Assembly (NCBI GenBank): GCA_047621345.1 | Contig: JBLHLW010000002.1 | Location: 54,936-118,935, forward strand | Length of the DNA stretch: 64,000 bases | From: Actimicrobium sp047621345 | GTDB lineage: Bacteria > Pseudomonadota > Gammaproteobacteria > Burkholderiales > Burkholderiaceae_D | Direction: 5' to 3' | Shown here: positions 15,429-23,645 of the stretch, piece after piece | How positions within the stretch are numbered: the stretch's first letter is position 1 | Layout of the letters: every line of letters begins with the position of its first letter | Notes under the pieces: generated by a model | Databases searched by the model: none | Told to the model about the DNA's origin: nothing | The model's input: the letters and a program-made list of their open reading frames with translations, nothing else | Position numbers and translations under genes: made by a program

Positions 15429-17858
15429 ATGGATGCAACCATAGACAGCAAGACAGTACCGAATAATGAAGACCGCCTGGCCAAGCTTGAAGGTATGGGC
15501 TGCTCGCGCAAGCGCTACGAAGATCCACGCTTCATTCAGGGCAAGGGCAATTACGTCGATGACGTCAAGATGCCCAACATGCTCGTTGGCGTGATGGTGC
15601 GCAGTCCGTATGCCCATGCCCGCATCAAGAGCATCGACACCAGCAAGGCGCTGGCCCATCCCGGTGTGTATGCGGTGCTGACAGCCGAAGATCTCAAGCC
15701 GCTCAAGCTGCACTGGATGCCGACGCTAGCCGGTGATGTGCAGGCCGTGCTGGCCGATGGCAAGGTGGTATTCCAGAATCAGGAAGTCGCTTTCGTGGTG
15801 GCCGAAGACCGCTACATCGCCGCCGATGCGGCCGAGCTGGTCGAGGTCGAGTACGAGCCGCTGCCGGTGCTGGTCGATCCGCTCAAGGCGATGGCACCCG
15901 ATGCCCCGACCGTGCGTGACGATATCAAGGACAAGGATGTCGGCGCACACGGCGCACGCAAGCATCCGAACCATATCTTTACGTGGGACATCGGCGACAA
16001 GGACAAGACCGACCGCGCCTTCGACAACGCCGAAGTGACCGTCAAGCAGGAGATGATTTATCAGCGCGTGCATCCGTGTCCGCTTGAGACCTGCGGGTGC
16101 GTGGCGTCGTTCGACAAAATTCGTGGCGACCTGCTGGTCTACATTACGTCGCAAGCACCTCACGTGGTGCGCACCGTGGTCGGCATGCTGTCGTCGATTC
16201 CCGAATCGAAGATCCGTATCGTCTCGCCTGACATCGGCGGTGGCTTCGGCAACAAGGTCGGCATTTATCCCGGCTATGTGTGCGCCATCGTCGCCTCCAT
16301 CGTGCTGGGCCGGCCGGTCAAATGGATCGAGTCGCGCACCGAAAACCTGACCACTACCGCGTTCGCTCGCGACTATCACATGACCGGCGAACTGGCCGCC
16401 GACAAGGATGGCAAGATCAAGGCGCTGCGGGTCCATGTGACTGCCGATCACGGCGCGTTCGATGCCTGTGCCGATCCGAGCAAATGGCCGGCGGGCATGT
16501 TCCACGTCGTCACCGGTTCGTACGATATTCCGAATGCCTTCGTCTCTGTCGATGGCATCTACACCAACAAATGTCCGGGTGGCGTGTCGTACCGCTGCTC
16601 GTTCCGGGTCACCGAAGCGGTCTATCTGATCGAACGCATGGTCGACGTGCTGGCGCAAAAGCTGGGTATCGACAAGGCCGAAATCCGCTTCCGCAATTTT
16701 TTGCGCAAGGATCAGTTTCCGTACCAGACCGCGCTCGGTCTTGAATACGATTCGGGCGATTACGAACCTGCGCTGCGCAAGGGTCTGGCGGCGCTGGATT
16801 ACCCGGCCTTGCGGGCCGAACAGGCCGCGCGTCGGGCTGACCCGGATGCGGCCACGCTGATGGGCATCGGCATCTGCACCTTCACCGAAATCGTCGGCGC
16901 CGGTCCGTCGAAGATGTGCGACATCCTCGGCATCGGCATGTTCGATTCCTGCGAGATCCGGGTCCATCCGGACGGCTCGGCGATTGCCCGCATGGGGACG
17001 ATCAGTCAGGGCCAGGGCCATCAGACCACGTACGCACAAATCATCGCGTCGGTGGCCGGCATCCCGGCGTCGCTGATCACGGTCGAGGAGGGCGATACCG
17101 CGACCGCACCGTACGGACTCGGTACCTACGGTTCGCGCTCGACACCGGTGGCCGGTGCCGCGATTGCGCGTGCCTCGCACAAGATCCGCGAGAAGGCCCG
17201 CAAGATCGCTGCGCATTTGCTTGAAGTCAGCCCGGACGATGTTGAATTCGACCTCGATCGCTTTGTCGTCAAGGGCGCGCCGGATCAGGCCAAGAGCATC
17301 AAGGAAGTCGCTTGGGCGGCCTACAACAATGTTCCCGAAGGAATGGAAATGGGACTCGAAGCGGTCGACTATTACGACCCGCCGAATTTCACTTTCCCGT
17401 TCGGTACCTACATCTGCGTGGTCGATGTCGATCGCTTTTCCGGCGAAACCAAGATCCGGCGTTTCTATGCGCTTGATGACTGCGGTACCCGCATCAATCC
17501 GATGATTATCGAAGGCCAGATTCATGGCGGTCTGACCGAAGGTTTTGCGGTGGCGATGGGGCAGCAGCTGACTTATGACGATGCCGGCAATGTACTGGGC
17601 GGCACGCTGATGGATTACTTTCTGCCGACCAGCATGGAGACCCCGCACTGGGAAACCGACTTCACCGTCACGCCGTCGCCGCATCATCCGATCGGTGCCA
17701 AGGGTGTCGCCGAGTCGCCGCACGTCGGTTCGATTCCGTGCTTCACCGCAGCGATGGTCGATGCGTTTGCGCATCTCGGCGTGACCCACATGAACATGCC
17801 GCACAACAGTTTCCGGGTCTGGCAGCAAAGCCATGCACTGAACCTGGACCAGCGCTAG
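15429..17858 (+). CDS. coxL: Form I aerobic CO dehydrogenase large subunit CoxL (Mo-Cu)
   Basis: 809 residues, the same length as O. carboxidovorans CoxL. The active-site loop reads SYRCSFR with Cys390 (codon at 16596-16598), the copper-ligand cysteine that defines form I CO dehydrogenase. Form II proteins have AYRGAGR instead. The consensus first residue Ala is Ser here. The catalytic base is Glu762 in GAKGVAES. Molybdopterin-binding motifs GGGFGNK and QGQGHQTTYAQ are present. There is no signal peptide, as expected for a cytoplasmic enzyme bound to the inner face of the membrane. It oxidises CO to CO2 and feeds electrons to respiration. Confidence 0.97.
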   Translation: MDATIDSKTVPNNEDRLAKLEGMGCSRKRYEDPRFIQGKGNYVDDVKMPNMLVGVMVRSPYAHARIKSIDTSKALAHPGVYAVLTAEDLKPLKLHWMPTLAGDVQAVLADGKVVFQNQEVAFVVAEDRYIAADAAELVEVEYEPLPVLVDPLKAMAPDAPTVRDDIKDKDVGAHGARKHPNHIFTWDIGDKDKTDRAFDNAEVTVKQEMIYQRVHPCPLETCGCVASFDKIRGDLLVYITSQAPHVVRTVVGMLSSIPESKIRIVSPDIGGGFGNKVGIYPGYVCAIVASIVLGRPVKWIESRTENLTTTAFARDYHMTGELAADKDGKIKALRVHVTADHGAFDACADPSKWPAGMFHVVTGSYDIPNAFVSVDGIYTNKCPGGVSYRCSFRVTEAVYLIERMVDVLAQKLGIDKAEIRFRNFLRKDQFPYQTALGLEYDSGDYEPALRKGLAALDYPALRAEQAARRADPDAATLMGIGICTFTEIVGAGPSKMCDILGIGMFDSCEIRVHPDGSAIARMGTISQGQGHQTTYAQIIASVAGIPASLITVEEGDTATAPYGLGTYGSRSTPVAGAAIARASHKIREKARKIAAHLLEVSPDDVEFDLDRFVVKGAPDQAKSIKEVAWAAYNNVPEGMEMGLEAVDYYDPPNFTFPFGTYICVVDVDRFSGETKIRRFYALDDCGTRINPMIIEGQIHGGLTEGFAVAMGQQLTYDDAGNVLGGTLMDYFLPTSMETPHWETDFTVTPSPHHPIGAKGVAESPHVGSIPCFTAAMVDAFAHLGVTHMNMPHNSFRVWQQSHALNLDQR

Positions 17859-17909
17859 ATCAGTGGCCGGCCTCGCCATACAGCCTCAATTCAGAATAAG
17901 GAATCACGC

Positions 17910-18479
17910 ATGAATGTCGTCATAGAAAAAGTTTTTGCTATGCCCTGCAGCGCTGACACCGCGTGGCAGTTTTTGCAGAATATCGAAGGCGTCGGCAATT
18001 GCATGCCGGGCGCGAAGATCACCGAGCGCATCGATGAAAAAAATCACAAGGGCACCGTCAGCGTCAAGGTCGGGCCGGCCTCGATGTCGTTTCGCGGCAA
18101 TATTGAAGTGCGCGAGGTCGATGCCGCAACGCGCACGCTGCACCTGATCGGCACCGGCTCCGACGTGACGGGTACCTCGGGTGCCTCGATGGATCTGGTG
18201 GCGACGGTGAAGGACACTGGCGGCACGACGTGCGAACTGGTCGGCAAGAGCGAGGTCGGGATGACCGGCAAGGCTGCTGCGTTTGGTGGACGTGTGATGA
18301 ACTCGGTGGCCGAGCAGATCCTCAAGCAGTTCGCCGCCAACTTCGCGGTGCAGGTGGAGGCGCTGCAATCGCAGCAGGTCGCACCGGTACCCGTCCAATC
18401 CGAGATGAACGGACTGGCGCTGGCCTGGGCGGTGGTGCGTGACTGGTGGCGCGGACTGTTTGCCCGTAAGTCGGCTTGA
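17910..18479 (+). CDS. coxG: CoxG, membrane-anchoring SRPBCC protein of CO dehydrogenase
   Basis: 189-residue SRPBCC/START-fold protein. The N-terminal ~145 residues (CSADTAWQFLQNIEGVGNCMPGAK onward, with SEVGMTGKAAAFGGRVM) match the CoxG family. A C-terminal amphipathic/hydrophobic segment (ALAWAVVRDWWRGLFARK) suits peripheral membrane attachment. CoxG recruits CO dehydrogenase to the membrane and has been linked to quinone delivery. It lies 51 bp after coxL. In O. carboxidovorans coxG comes after coxDEF, so this position directly after coxL is a local rearrangement. Confidence 0.9.
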   Translation: MNVVIEKVFAMPCSADTAWQFLQNIEGVGNCMPGAKITERIDEKNHKGTVSVKVGPASMSFRGNIEVREVDAATRTLHLIGTGSDVTGTSGASMDLVATVKDTGGTTCELVGKSEVGMTGKAAAFGGRVMNSVAEQILKQFAANFAVQVEALQSQQVAPVPVQSEMNGLALAWAVVRDWWRGLFARKSA

Positions 18480-18486
18480 GGCAAGC

Positions 18487-19380
18487 ATGATGACCGAGCA
18501 CATGCAACCGGTTCTGACGCTGCAGCGGCAACTGCAGCAGCTCGGCTATGTGGCCGAGCCGGGACTGGCCGCGACGCTGTTGCTGATGACAGCGATGGGG
18601 CGACCACTACTGCTCGAAGGCGAAGCCGGTGTCGGCAAGACCGAGATCGCCAAGGTGCTCGCACAAGTGCACCAGACCCGGCTGATTCGTCTGCAATGTT
18701 ACGAAGGGCTCGATGCCCATTCGACGCTGTACGAATGGAATTATCAGCGCCAGCTGCTGGCCATCAAACTGCTCGATGACGACCCGCGCCCGGTCGCCGA
18801 AAAAGAGCAGGACATTTTTTCCGAGCGCTATTTGCTGCGCCGGCCTTTGCTCGAAGCGATCAGCAGCACGACGCCAGTGGTCTTGCTGATCGATGAAATC
18901 GACCGCGCCGACGAAGCTTTTGAAGCCTACCTGATGGAGTTGCTGTCGGACTTCCAGGTCTCGATTCCTGAGCTGGGCACGATCAAGGCGGTGTCGCGGC
19001 CACTCGTGATCCTGACCTCGAATGGCACGCGTGAATTGTCGGATGCGTTGCGGCGGCGCTGCCTGTATCAGTACGTTGACTACCCGGGTTTCGAGAAAGA
19101 ATTGCTGATCGTCGAAACGCGCTTGCCGCAGATGCCGGTGCAGCTGGCGCGGCAGGTGGTCGAGTTTGTTCAGGCGTTGCGTCAGATGGATTTGCAGAAA
19201 AAACCGGGTATCGCCGAAACACTGGACTGGGCTGCGGCGCTGCTGCAACTGGGTGTGAGCAGTCTTGATGACGAGGGCATCGACGGCATCATGGCATCGC
19301 TGTCGGCGCTGGTGAAAACCCAGGCCGACGGCGCTAGCCTGAGCCGTATCGTGGTGCAAAAGATGGCGGCGGCATGCTGA
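18487..19380 (+). CDS. coxD: CoxD, MoxR-family AAA+ ATPase for CODH active-site assembly
   Basis: 297 residues from ATG at 18487 (a second ATG follows at 18490; the frame is open upstream inside coxG). Walker A is GEAGVGKT (45-52), Walker B is LLIDEIDR (133-140), and sensor 1 is ILTSNGTREL. In O. carboxidovorans CoxD is needed for sulfuration and copper insertion that build the CuSMoO2 centre. It starts 7 bp after coxG and overlaps coxE by 7 bp, so the ATPase and its VWA partner are translationally coupled. Confidence 0.93.
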   Translation: MMTEHMQPVLTLQRQLQQLGYVAEPGLAATLLLMTAMGRPLLLEGEAGVGKTEIAKVLAQVHQTRLIRLQCYEGLDAHSTLYEWNYQRQLLAIKLLDDDPRPVAEKEQDIFSERYLLRRPLLEAISSTTPVVLLIDEIDRADEAFEAYLMELLSDFQVSIPELGTIKAVSRPLVILTSNGTRELSDALRRRCLYQYVDYPGFEKELLIVETRLPQMPVQLARQVVEFVQALRQMDLQKKPGIAETLDWAAALLQLGVSSLDDEGIDGIMASLSALVKTQADGASLSRIVVQKMAAAC

Positions 19381-20540
19381 TCGATTTGCCGCGCATGCTG
19401 AGCGCGCGCTACGTCGGCTTCGTCGGCTTCCTGCGCGAAAACGGCATGCAGGTCGCCAGTGCCGATGGTGCCGATGCGTTGCGGGTGGCTGAACAATCCG
19501 GTCAGTTCGATGCGCCGCTACTGCGCTGGAATTTGCGCGCGCTGCTGTGTTCGCGAGCCGAGGACTGGCGACGTTTTGACGGACTATTCGATGCGTATTT
19601 TTTGCCACCGAACCGGCAGAAAACCGTCGAGACCCATGCCGGCGGTGCCGGTCAGGTTGATTTGGCGGGGGATGCCGGCGGCTTGCGCGACAGCAGCGAC
19701 GGCACCCCGCTGGCGTCGGCTGGCGGCACCGATGGTGACGACACTGACGGCGCGACTGCGCAGCACGGTGCCAGTCTCGACGAGGCACTGGGTCAGGCGG
19801 ATTTCCGGCATCTGCATCAGCCCGAAGAACTGCAGGCGCTCGATGCGCTGATGCGGCAATTCGCGCGACGACTGCGCTTGCTGGCGTTACGCCGCGAACA
19901 GCTCGCTAGCGCCGGTCGTCGCATCGATCTGGCACGTACGATCCGGCGCAGCATTGCGCATGGCGGCGTGCCGCTTGATCTGGCATGGCGCAAGCCGCGC
20001 ACCGAGCGTCCGCGTCTGGTGCTGCTGCTTGATGTCAGCCGCTCGATGAGCTTGTACAGTTTTTTTTATTTGCGGCTAGCGCGGGCGCTGTCGCTGCTGC
20101 TGACCGATGTGCATTGCTTTTTGTATCACACGCGACTGATCGGCGTGGCCGAAGCGCTGCGCGATCCGGATGCCTGGCGCGCGCAGGAGCGGTTGCAATT
20201 GCTGTCGGCGGGTTGGGCTGGCGGGACCCGTATCGGTGATTGTCTGGCCGAGTTCAACCAGCGTCATGCAGGTCATCTGCTGCACGCACGCACGGGGGTC
20301 ATCATCGTCAGCGATGGTTATGACACCGGTGCGCCGGAGCGGCTGGTCAGTGCACTGGTTGCTTTGCGGCGGCGCGCACGGCGCGTGGTCTGGCTCAACC
20401 CGCTGGCCAGTCGACCCGGTTACACGCCATCGAGTGCGGGCATGCAAGCCGCGCTGCCCCATCTCGATTTGTTCGCACCCGGTAGCGACCTCGCCAGTAT
20501 TGCGCGAGTACTGCCCCAACTCTTGCAGGTACTCCATTGA
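19374..20540 (+). CDS. coxE: CoxE, VWA-domain protein partner of CoxD
   Basis: 388 residues. The C-terminal von Willebrand factor A domain carries the MIDAS motif DVSRSMS (Asp220, Ser222, Ser224) and VSDGYDTG. The middle region (about 85-145) is Gly/Asp/Ala-rich and probably a disordered linker. MoxR-type ATPases work with VWA proteins as chaperones, and CoxE acts with CoxD in copper insertion into CO dehydrogenase. It overlaps coxD by 7 bp and the following XdhC gene by 4 bp. Confidence 0.92.
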   Translation: MLIDLPRMLSARYVGFVGFLRENGMQVASADGADALRVAEQSGQFDAPLLRWNLRALLCSRAEDWRRFDGLFDAYFLPPNRQKTVETHAGGAGQVDLAGDAGGLRDSSDGTPLASAGGTDGDDTDGATAQHGASLDEALGQADFRHLHQPEELQALDALMRQFARRLRLLALRREQLASAGRRIDLARTIRRSIAHGGVPLDLAWRKPRTERPRLVLLLDVSRSMSLYSFFYLRLARALSLLLTDVHCFLYHTRLIGVAEALRDPDAWRAQERLQLLSAGWAGGTRIGDCLAEFNQRHAGHLLHARTGVIIVSDGYDTGAPERLVSALVALRRRARRVVWLNPLASRPGYTPSSAGMQAALPHLDLFAPGSDLASIARVLPQLLQVLH

Positions 20541-21481
20541 CCATGTCCACCTTGCCAACTGAATTCGCCATGCTGACGCTGGCGCCGCAACTGATTGCCG
20601 CACAGCGTCCGTTCGCCCTTGCCACCGTGATTCGCGTTAGTGCGCCGAGTTCGACTGCCGTCGGCGCGCAAGCCATCATCGAAGCCGATGGCACGCTGCA
20701 TGGCTGGGTTGGTGGCGGTTGTGCGAAAGCCGTCGTGGTGCAGGCTGCGCAGCAAGCGATCGCTTGCGGCTTGCCGCGCCGGGTACGCATCAGTAACGAT
20801 GGCGCGCTGTCGGAAACGGATGTCGAACTTCATGCGATGCCCTGTGCCAGTAACGGCGCGCTCGAATTGTTCATCCAGCCGGTGGTGCCGGCCCCGTTGC
20901 TGGTGGTGCTGGGCGCGACCCCGGCGGCGGCCGAAGCGCGTGTGCTCGGACAGCGGATGGGTTTGCGTGTCAGTCCACTGGCCGATAGTCGATCGGATCT
21001 GGCAACGCTGGAACTGCTGCAACCGGCGTTCGTGCTGATCGTCACGCAAGGCGAGGGTGATGAGGCGGCGCTCGAGGCTGCCTTGCGTAGCCGTTGTCCG
21101 GCAGTGCTGCTCATCGCCAGTCCGCGCAAGGCCGCGCAGCTACGCGAGAGCATGCAATTACAAGGCATTCCCGCGCATCGGCTGGCCGTTTTGCAGGCTC
21201 CGGCCGGACCTTATCTGCATGCACGTACACCGGCCGAGGTGGCGCTCGGCGCGATCGCTGCCGTAGTGGCGTTGCGCCGTACTACCGAGACGGTGGTGCC
21301 GGTATTGGCCACGCCTGCCTATGTCAATCCGGTATGCGGTATGGCAGTCGATCCGGCCACGGCAAAACATGTGATCGCATTTGGCGGGATGTCGCATTAT
21401 TTTTGCTGTGACGGCTGCAAGTTGCGCTTCGAGGAGGCGCCGGAAAAATACCTTGCCGTTGCACGTGGGGAGTCGGCATGA
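20537..21481 (+). CDS. XdhC/CoxF-like maturation protein fused to a C-terminal YHS domain
   Basis: 314 residues. The N-terminal two thirds match XdhC/CoxI proteins (ATVIRVSAPSSTAVGAQ, WVGGGC, then a Rossmann-like LLVVLGATPAAAEARVLGQ). These bind Mo cofactor and help its sulfuration. The C-terminal ~45 residues form a YHS domain (VNPVCGMAVDP, then SHYFCCDGCKLRFEEAPEKYL), a small Cys-rich fold found next to heavy-metal and copper transporters. Overlaps of 4 bp on both sides place it firmly in the cox operon. A metal-binding tail on a cofactor chaperone suggests a role in adding Cu to the Mo site; that is inference. Confidence 0.85.
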   Translation: MTMSTLPTEFAMLTLAPQLIAAQRPFALATVIRVSAPSSTAVGAQAIIEADGTLHGWVGGGCAKAVVVQAAQQAIACGLPRRVRISNDGALSETDVELHAMPCASNGALELFIQPVVPAPLLVVLGATPAAAEARVLGQRMGLRVSPLADSRSDLATLELLQPAFVLIVTQGEGDEAALEAALRSRCPAVLLIASPRKAAQLRESMQLQGIPAHRLAVLQAPAGPYLHARTPAEVALGAIAAVVALRRTTETVVPVLATPAYVNPVCGMAVDPATAKHVIAFGGMSHYFCCDGCKLRFEEAPEKYLAVARGESA

Positions 21482-22191
21482 GTATCGACGCTCAAGCTGG
21501 CATGACGTGCGAGACGCTGTGGGGTATTCCGTTAGCGAGTGCGCTGTTGCCGGACGCAGCGGCAATCAATGCCGAATTGTTGCGCGCTTTTACGATGATG
21601 CGGCGGTTCGATCCCCGTCCTGGGGCAGCAACCGAAGGTCCCTTTTATGCCAGTGCCGATGACCTGCTGACACGCTGTGATCTCGCCGAACTGCACACGC
21701 TGTTTGCGTTTATTGGCGATCGTCTCGGTGCGGTGGTGTCGTCGCTGAATCGGCAAGCCTGGCAGGATCACGGTGTTAGCGGCGCCTCCATTGCGATTGC
21801 TGGCAGCTGGTTTCAGGTGCAGAACGAGGGCGCTTTCCATGACGTCCATACGCATGGCAATTGCTCGTGGTCGGGCGTGTACTACGTCGACATCGATCCG
21901 GCCTCGCAACGGCAGGTGCATCCGGTCTATGGTGCCCGCAACGGCATGCTGCGATTTTACGGACCGTGGTGGGATCAACTGGCGGGCGCCTTCATTGATG
22001 CCGGCAATACTTATCTGACGGAGGCGCATCGGGATATTGCGCCGGAGCCGGGCTTGCTGGTGTTGTTCCCGTCATCGCTCAAACATCAGGCATTTCCGTA
22101 TGCCGGTACGCGCGATCGGGTGGCGATCTCGTTTAATGCCACCGTTGAAGCGGACGGCAACACGGCCTTCAAATCCTATGATTTTTCCTGA
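21478..22191 (+). CDS. Predicted 2-oxoglutarate/Fe(II) oxygenase-like protein in the cox operon
   Basis: 237 residues, cytoplasmic. The core looks like the putative 2OG-Fe(II) oxygenase family often labelled TIGR02466. It has a strand with His121, His124 and His126 (FHDVHTHGN) leading into WSGVYYVDID. A distal LFPSSLKHQAFPY with His203 follows, then TRDRVAISFN, which supplies an Arg for 2-oxoglutarate. The exact metal triad cannot be fixed by eye. It overlaps the YHS-XdhC gene by 4 bp and the next gene by 14 bp, so it belongs to the CO dehydrogenase operon. It is not among the classical cox genes, and its role there is unknown. Confidence 0.7.
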   Translation: MSIDAQAGMTCETLWGIPLASALLPDAAAINAELLRAFTMMRRFDPRPGAATEGPFYASADDLLTRCDLAELHTLFAFIGDRLGAVVSSLNRQAWQDHGVSGASIAIAGSWFQVQNEGAFHDVHTHGNCSWSGVYYVDIDPASQRQVHPVYGARNGMLRFYGPWWDQLAGAFIDAGNTYLTEAHRDIAPEPGLLVLFPSSLKHQAFPYAGTRDRVAISFNATVEADGNTAFKSYDFS

Positions 22192-22633
22192 GACATTGGT
22201 CTTGCTGTTGTTTGGTCTGATCGGCATGATGCTCGGCCTGCTGGTGGATTCGCACGGTCCGGGACTTGAGATACTGTCGTCGCTGTGTCGTAGCAATGCC
22301 GGTCCCGACTTGCTGTTGACGCTGCGGTTGCACTGGATGTGGCTGCCGGCAATGCATGTCGGGATGATCATGCTGCCGCTGGGCTGGTCGGCCCGTCATT
22401 GCCGTGCTGCGCCTTTGCTGCGGCAAATGGGGTGTTCGGTCTGGATGATGGTCGGGATGACTGGAGGCGCGATGGTGCCCGGGTTGCTGCCGAACTGGCC
22501 AGCAGGGCCCGCTGTCATGCTGGTCACGATGTGTGTGGGCATGGCGGGCGGGATGCTGTTGGGGAGAGCGGTACGCCAGTTGATGATGCTCAGTCGATTT
22601 TTTCGTAGCAAACCGGAGCTTGTGCATGGATAG
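22178..22633 (+). CDS. Met-rich small polytopic membrane protein in the cox operon
   Basis: 151 residues from ATG at 22178, overlapping the oxygenase-like gene by 14 bp. Four hydrophobic segments are visible (about 5-24, 50-70, 87-108 and 113-135). There are 18 methionines (12 percent) plus several His and Cys, many within or next to the membrane segments (HWMWLPAMHVGMIM, GCSVWMMVGMTGGAM, TMCVGMAGGM). Such composition is typical of proteins handling Cu(I). The classical cox membrane proteins CoxC and CoxH have MHYT domains with a proposed copper role and are absent here. I do not recognise a family; a copper-uptake role is inference. Confidence 0.65.
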   Translation: MIFPETLVLLLFGLIGMMLGLLVDSHGPGLEILSSLCRSNAGPDLLLTLRLHWMWLPAMHVGMIMLPLGWSARHCRAAPLLRQMGCSVWMMVGMTGGAMVPGLLPNWPAGPAVMLVTMCVGMAGGMLLGRAVRQLMMLSRFFRSKPELVHG

Positions 22634-23645
22634 TACGGATCTCGTCGTGTTGAAAACTTGTATAGATTGGCTCGAATCAGGCCGGCAGGTGATGCTGGCC
22701 ACCGTGGTCCAGACGTGGGGTTCGGCACCGCGTCCGGTTGGCGCCTGGCTGGTCATTCGGGATGATGGCCAACTAGTTGGCTCAGTTTCTGGCGGGTGCG
22801 TCGAGGATGATTTGATCTTGCGCGTCCGCGCCGAGTTGCCGACTGCAACCTTGCCGCAAATCGCACGATATGGCGTATCGCGCGATGAAGCCGCGCGTTT
22901 TGGTTTGCCCTGCGGCGGGACCTTGCGACTGGTATTGGAGCCGCGTCCCGAATTGGTCGTGCTCAAGGCATTGTTGGCGCGCATCAGTGCCAAGCAGATC
23001 ACGACGCGCGTGCTCGATCTATACACCGGTATCGCCACGTTGGCCGAAGCACGGCGCAGCGATGCGTTGCTGTTCGATGAGCACTGCTTGCGTGCGATAC
23101 ACGGACCGCGCTGGCGCATGGTGCTGATCGGTGCTGGCGAGTTATCGCACTATGTCGCGCAAATTGCGCTGGGGGCGGATTACGAGGTGATCGTGATTGA
23201 CCCGCGAGAAGAGTTCAGCTCTGCGCTGGCGTTGTCGGAGGTGACGTTTTCGCGTGGGATGCCCGATGACGTGATCATCGAACTGGGGGTCGACAGCCAT
23301 ACTGCGATCGTCGCGCTGACGCATGATCCGAAACTCGATGATCTGGCGCTGATGGAGGGCTTGAAGTCGGCCGCGTTTTATGTCGGCGCACTGGGCAGTC
23401 GCGCCAACACGGCACGGCGCAAGGAGCGTCTGCTGGAATTTGATCTGACGCCGTTGCAGATTGAGCGTCTGCATGGCCCGGTCGGGCTGTATGTGGGAGC
23501 GAATACGCCTGCCGAAATGGCGATTGCCATTCTGGCCGAAATCACCGCCGCCAAGCATCAGGTCCCCGTGCTACAAAAGCGCGATATCTCTGACAGCCAG
23601 CGTCAGCTACGCACGCTGGTACTTGATGCGGCAGCCGTTTCTTAG
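22626..23645 (+). CDS. XdhC/CoxI family molybdenum cofactor maturation protein
   Basis: 339 residues from ATG at 22626, overlapping the Met-rich gene by 8 bp. The GGAG at 22614-22617 favours this ATG over the upstream TTG at 22620. Family motifs: WGSAPRPVGAWLVI, GSVSGGCVEDD, PCGGTLRLVLEP, a Rossmann region MVLIGAGELSHYVAQIALGADYEV, YVGALGSR, and GLYVGANTPAEMAIAILAEI. XdhC-type proteins bind the Mo cofactor, protect it and present it to a sulfurtransferase before insertion. This is the second XdhC in the operon and corresponds to the CoxF/CoxI pair of O. carboxidovorans. It is the last cox gene; its stop overlaps the convergent SDR gene by 4 bp. Confidence 0.9.
   Translation: MDSTDLVVLKTCIDWLESGRQVMLATVVQTWGSAPRPVGAWLVIRDDGQLVGSVSGGCVEDDLILRVRAELPTATLPQIARYGVSRDEAARFGLPCGGTLRLVLEPRPELVVLKALLARISAKQITTRVLDLYTGIATLAEARRSDALLFDEHCLRAIHGPRWRMVLIGAGELSHYVAQIALGADYEVIVIDPREEFSSALALSEVTFSRGMPDDVIIELGVDSHTAIVALTHDPKLDDLALMEGLKSAAFYVGALGSRANTARRKERLLEFDLTPLQIERLHGPVGLYVGANTPAEMAIAILAEITAAKHQVPVLQKRDISDSQRQLRTLVLDAAAVS

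Noticed and set aside
15726..17879. 717-codon open frame antisense to coxL
   Set aside because: It mirrors coxL codon for codon, has low-complexity Arg/His-rich composition and no family resemblance. Long antisense frames are common in GC-rich genes with strong codon bias.
18607..19788. 393-codon open frame antisense to coxD and coxE
   Set aside because: Crosses the boundary of two well-supported genes and shows no domain.
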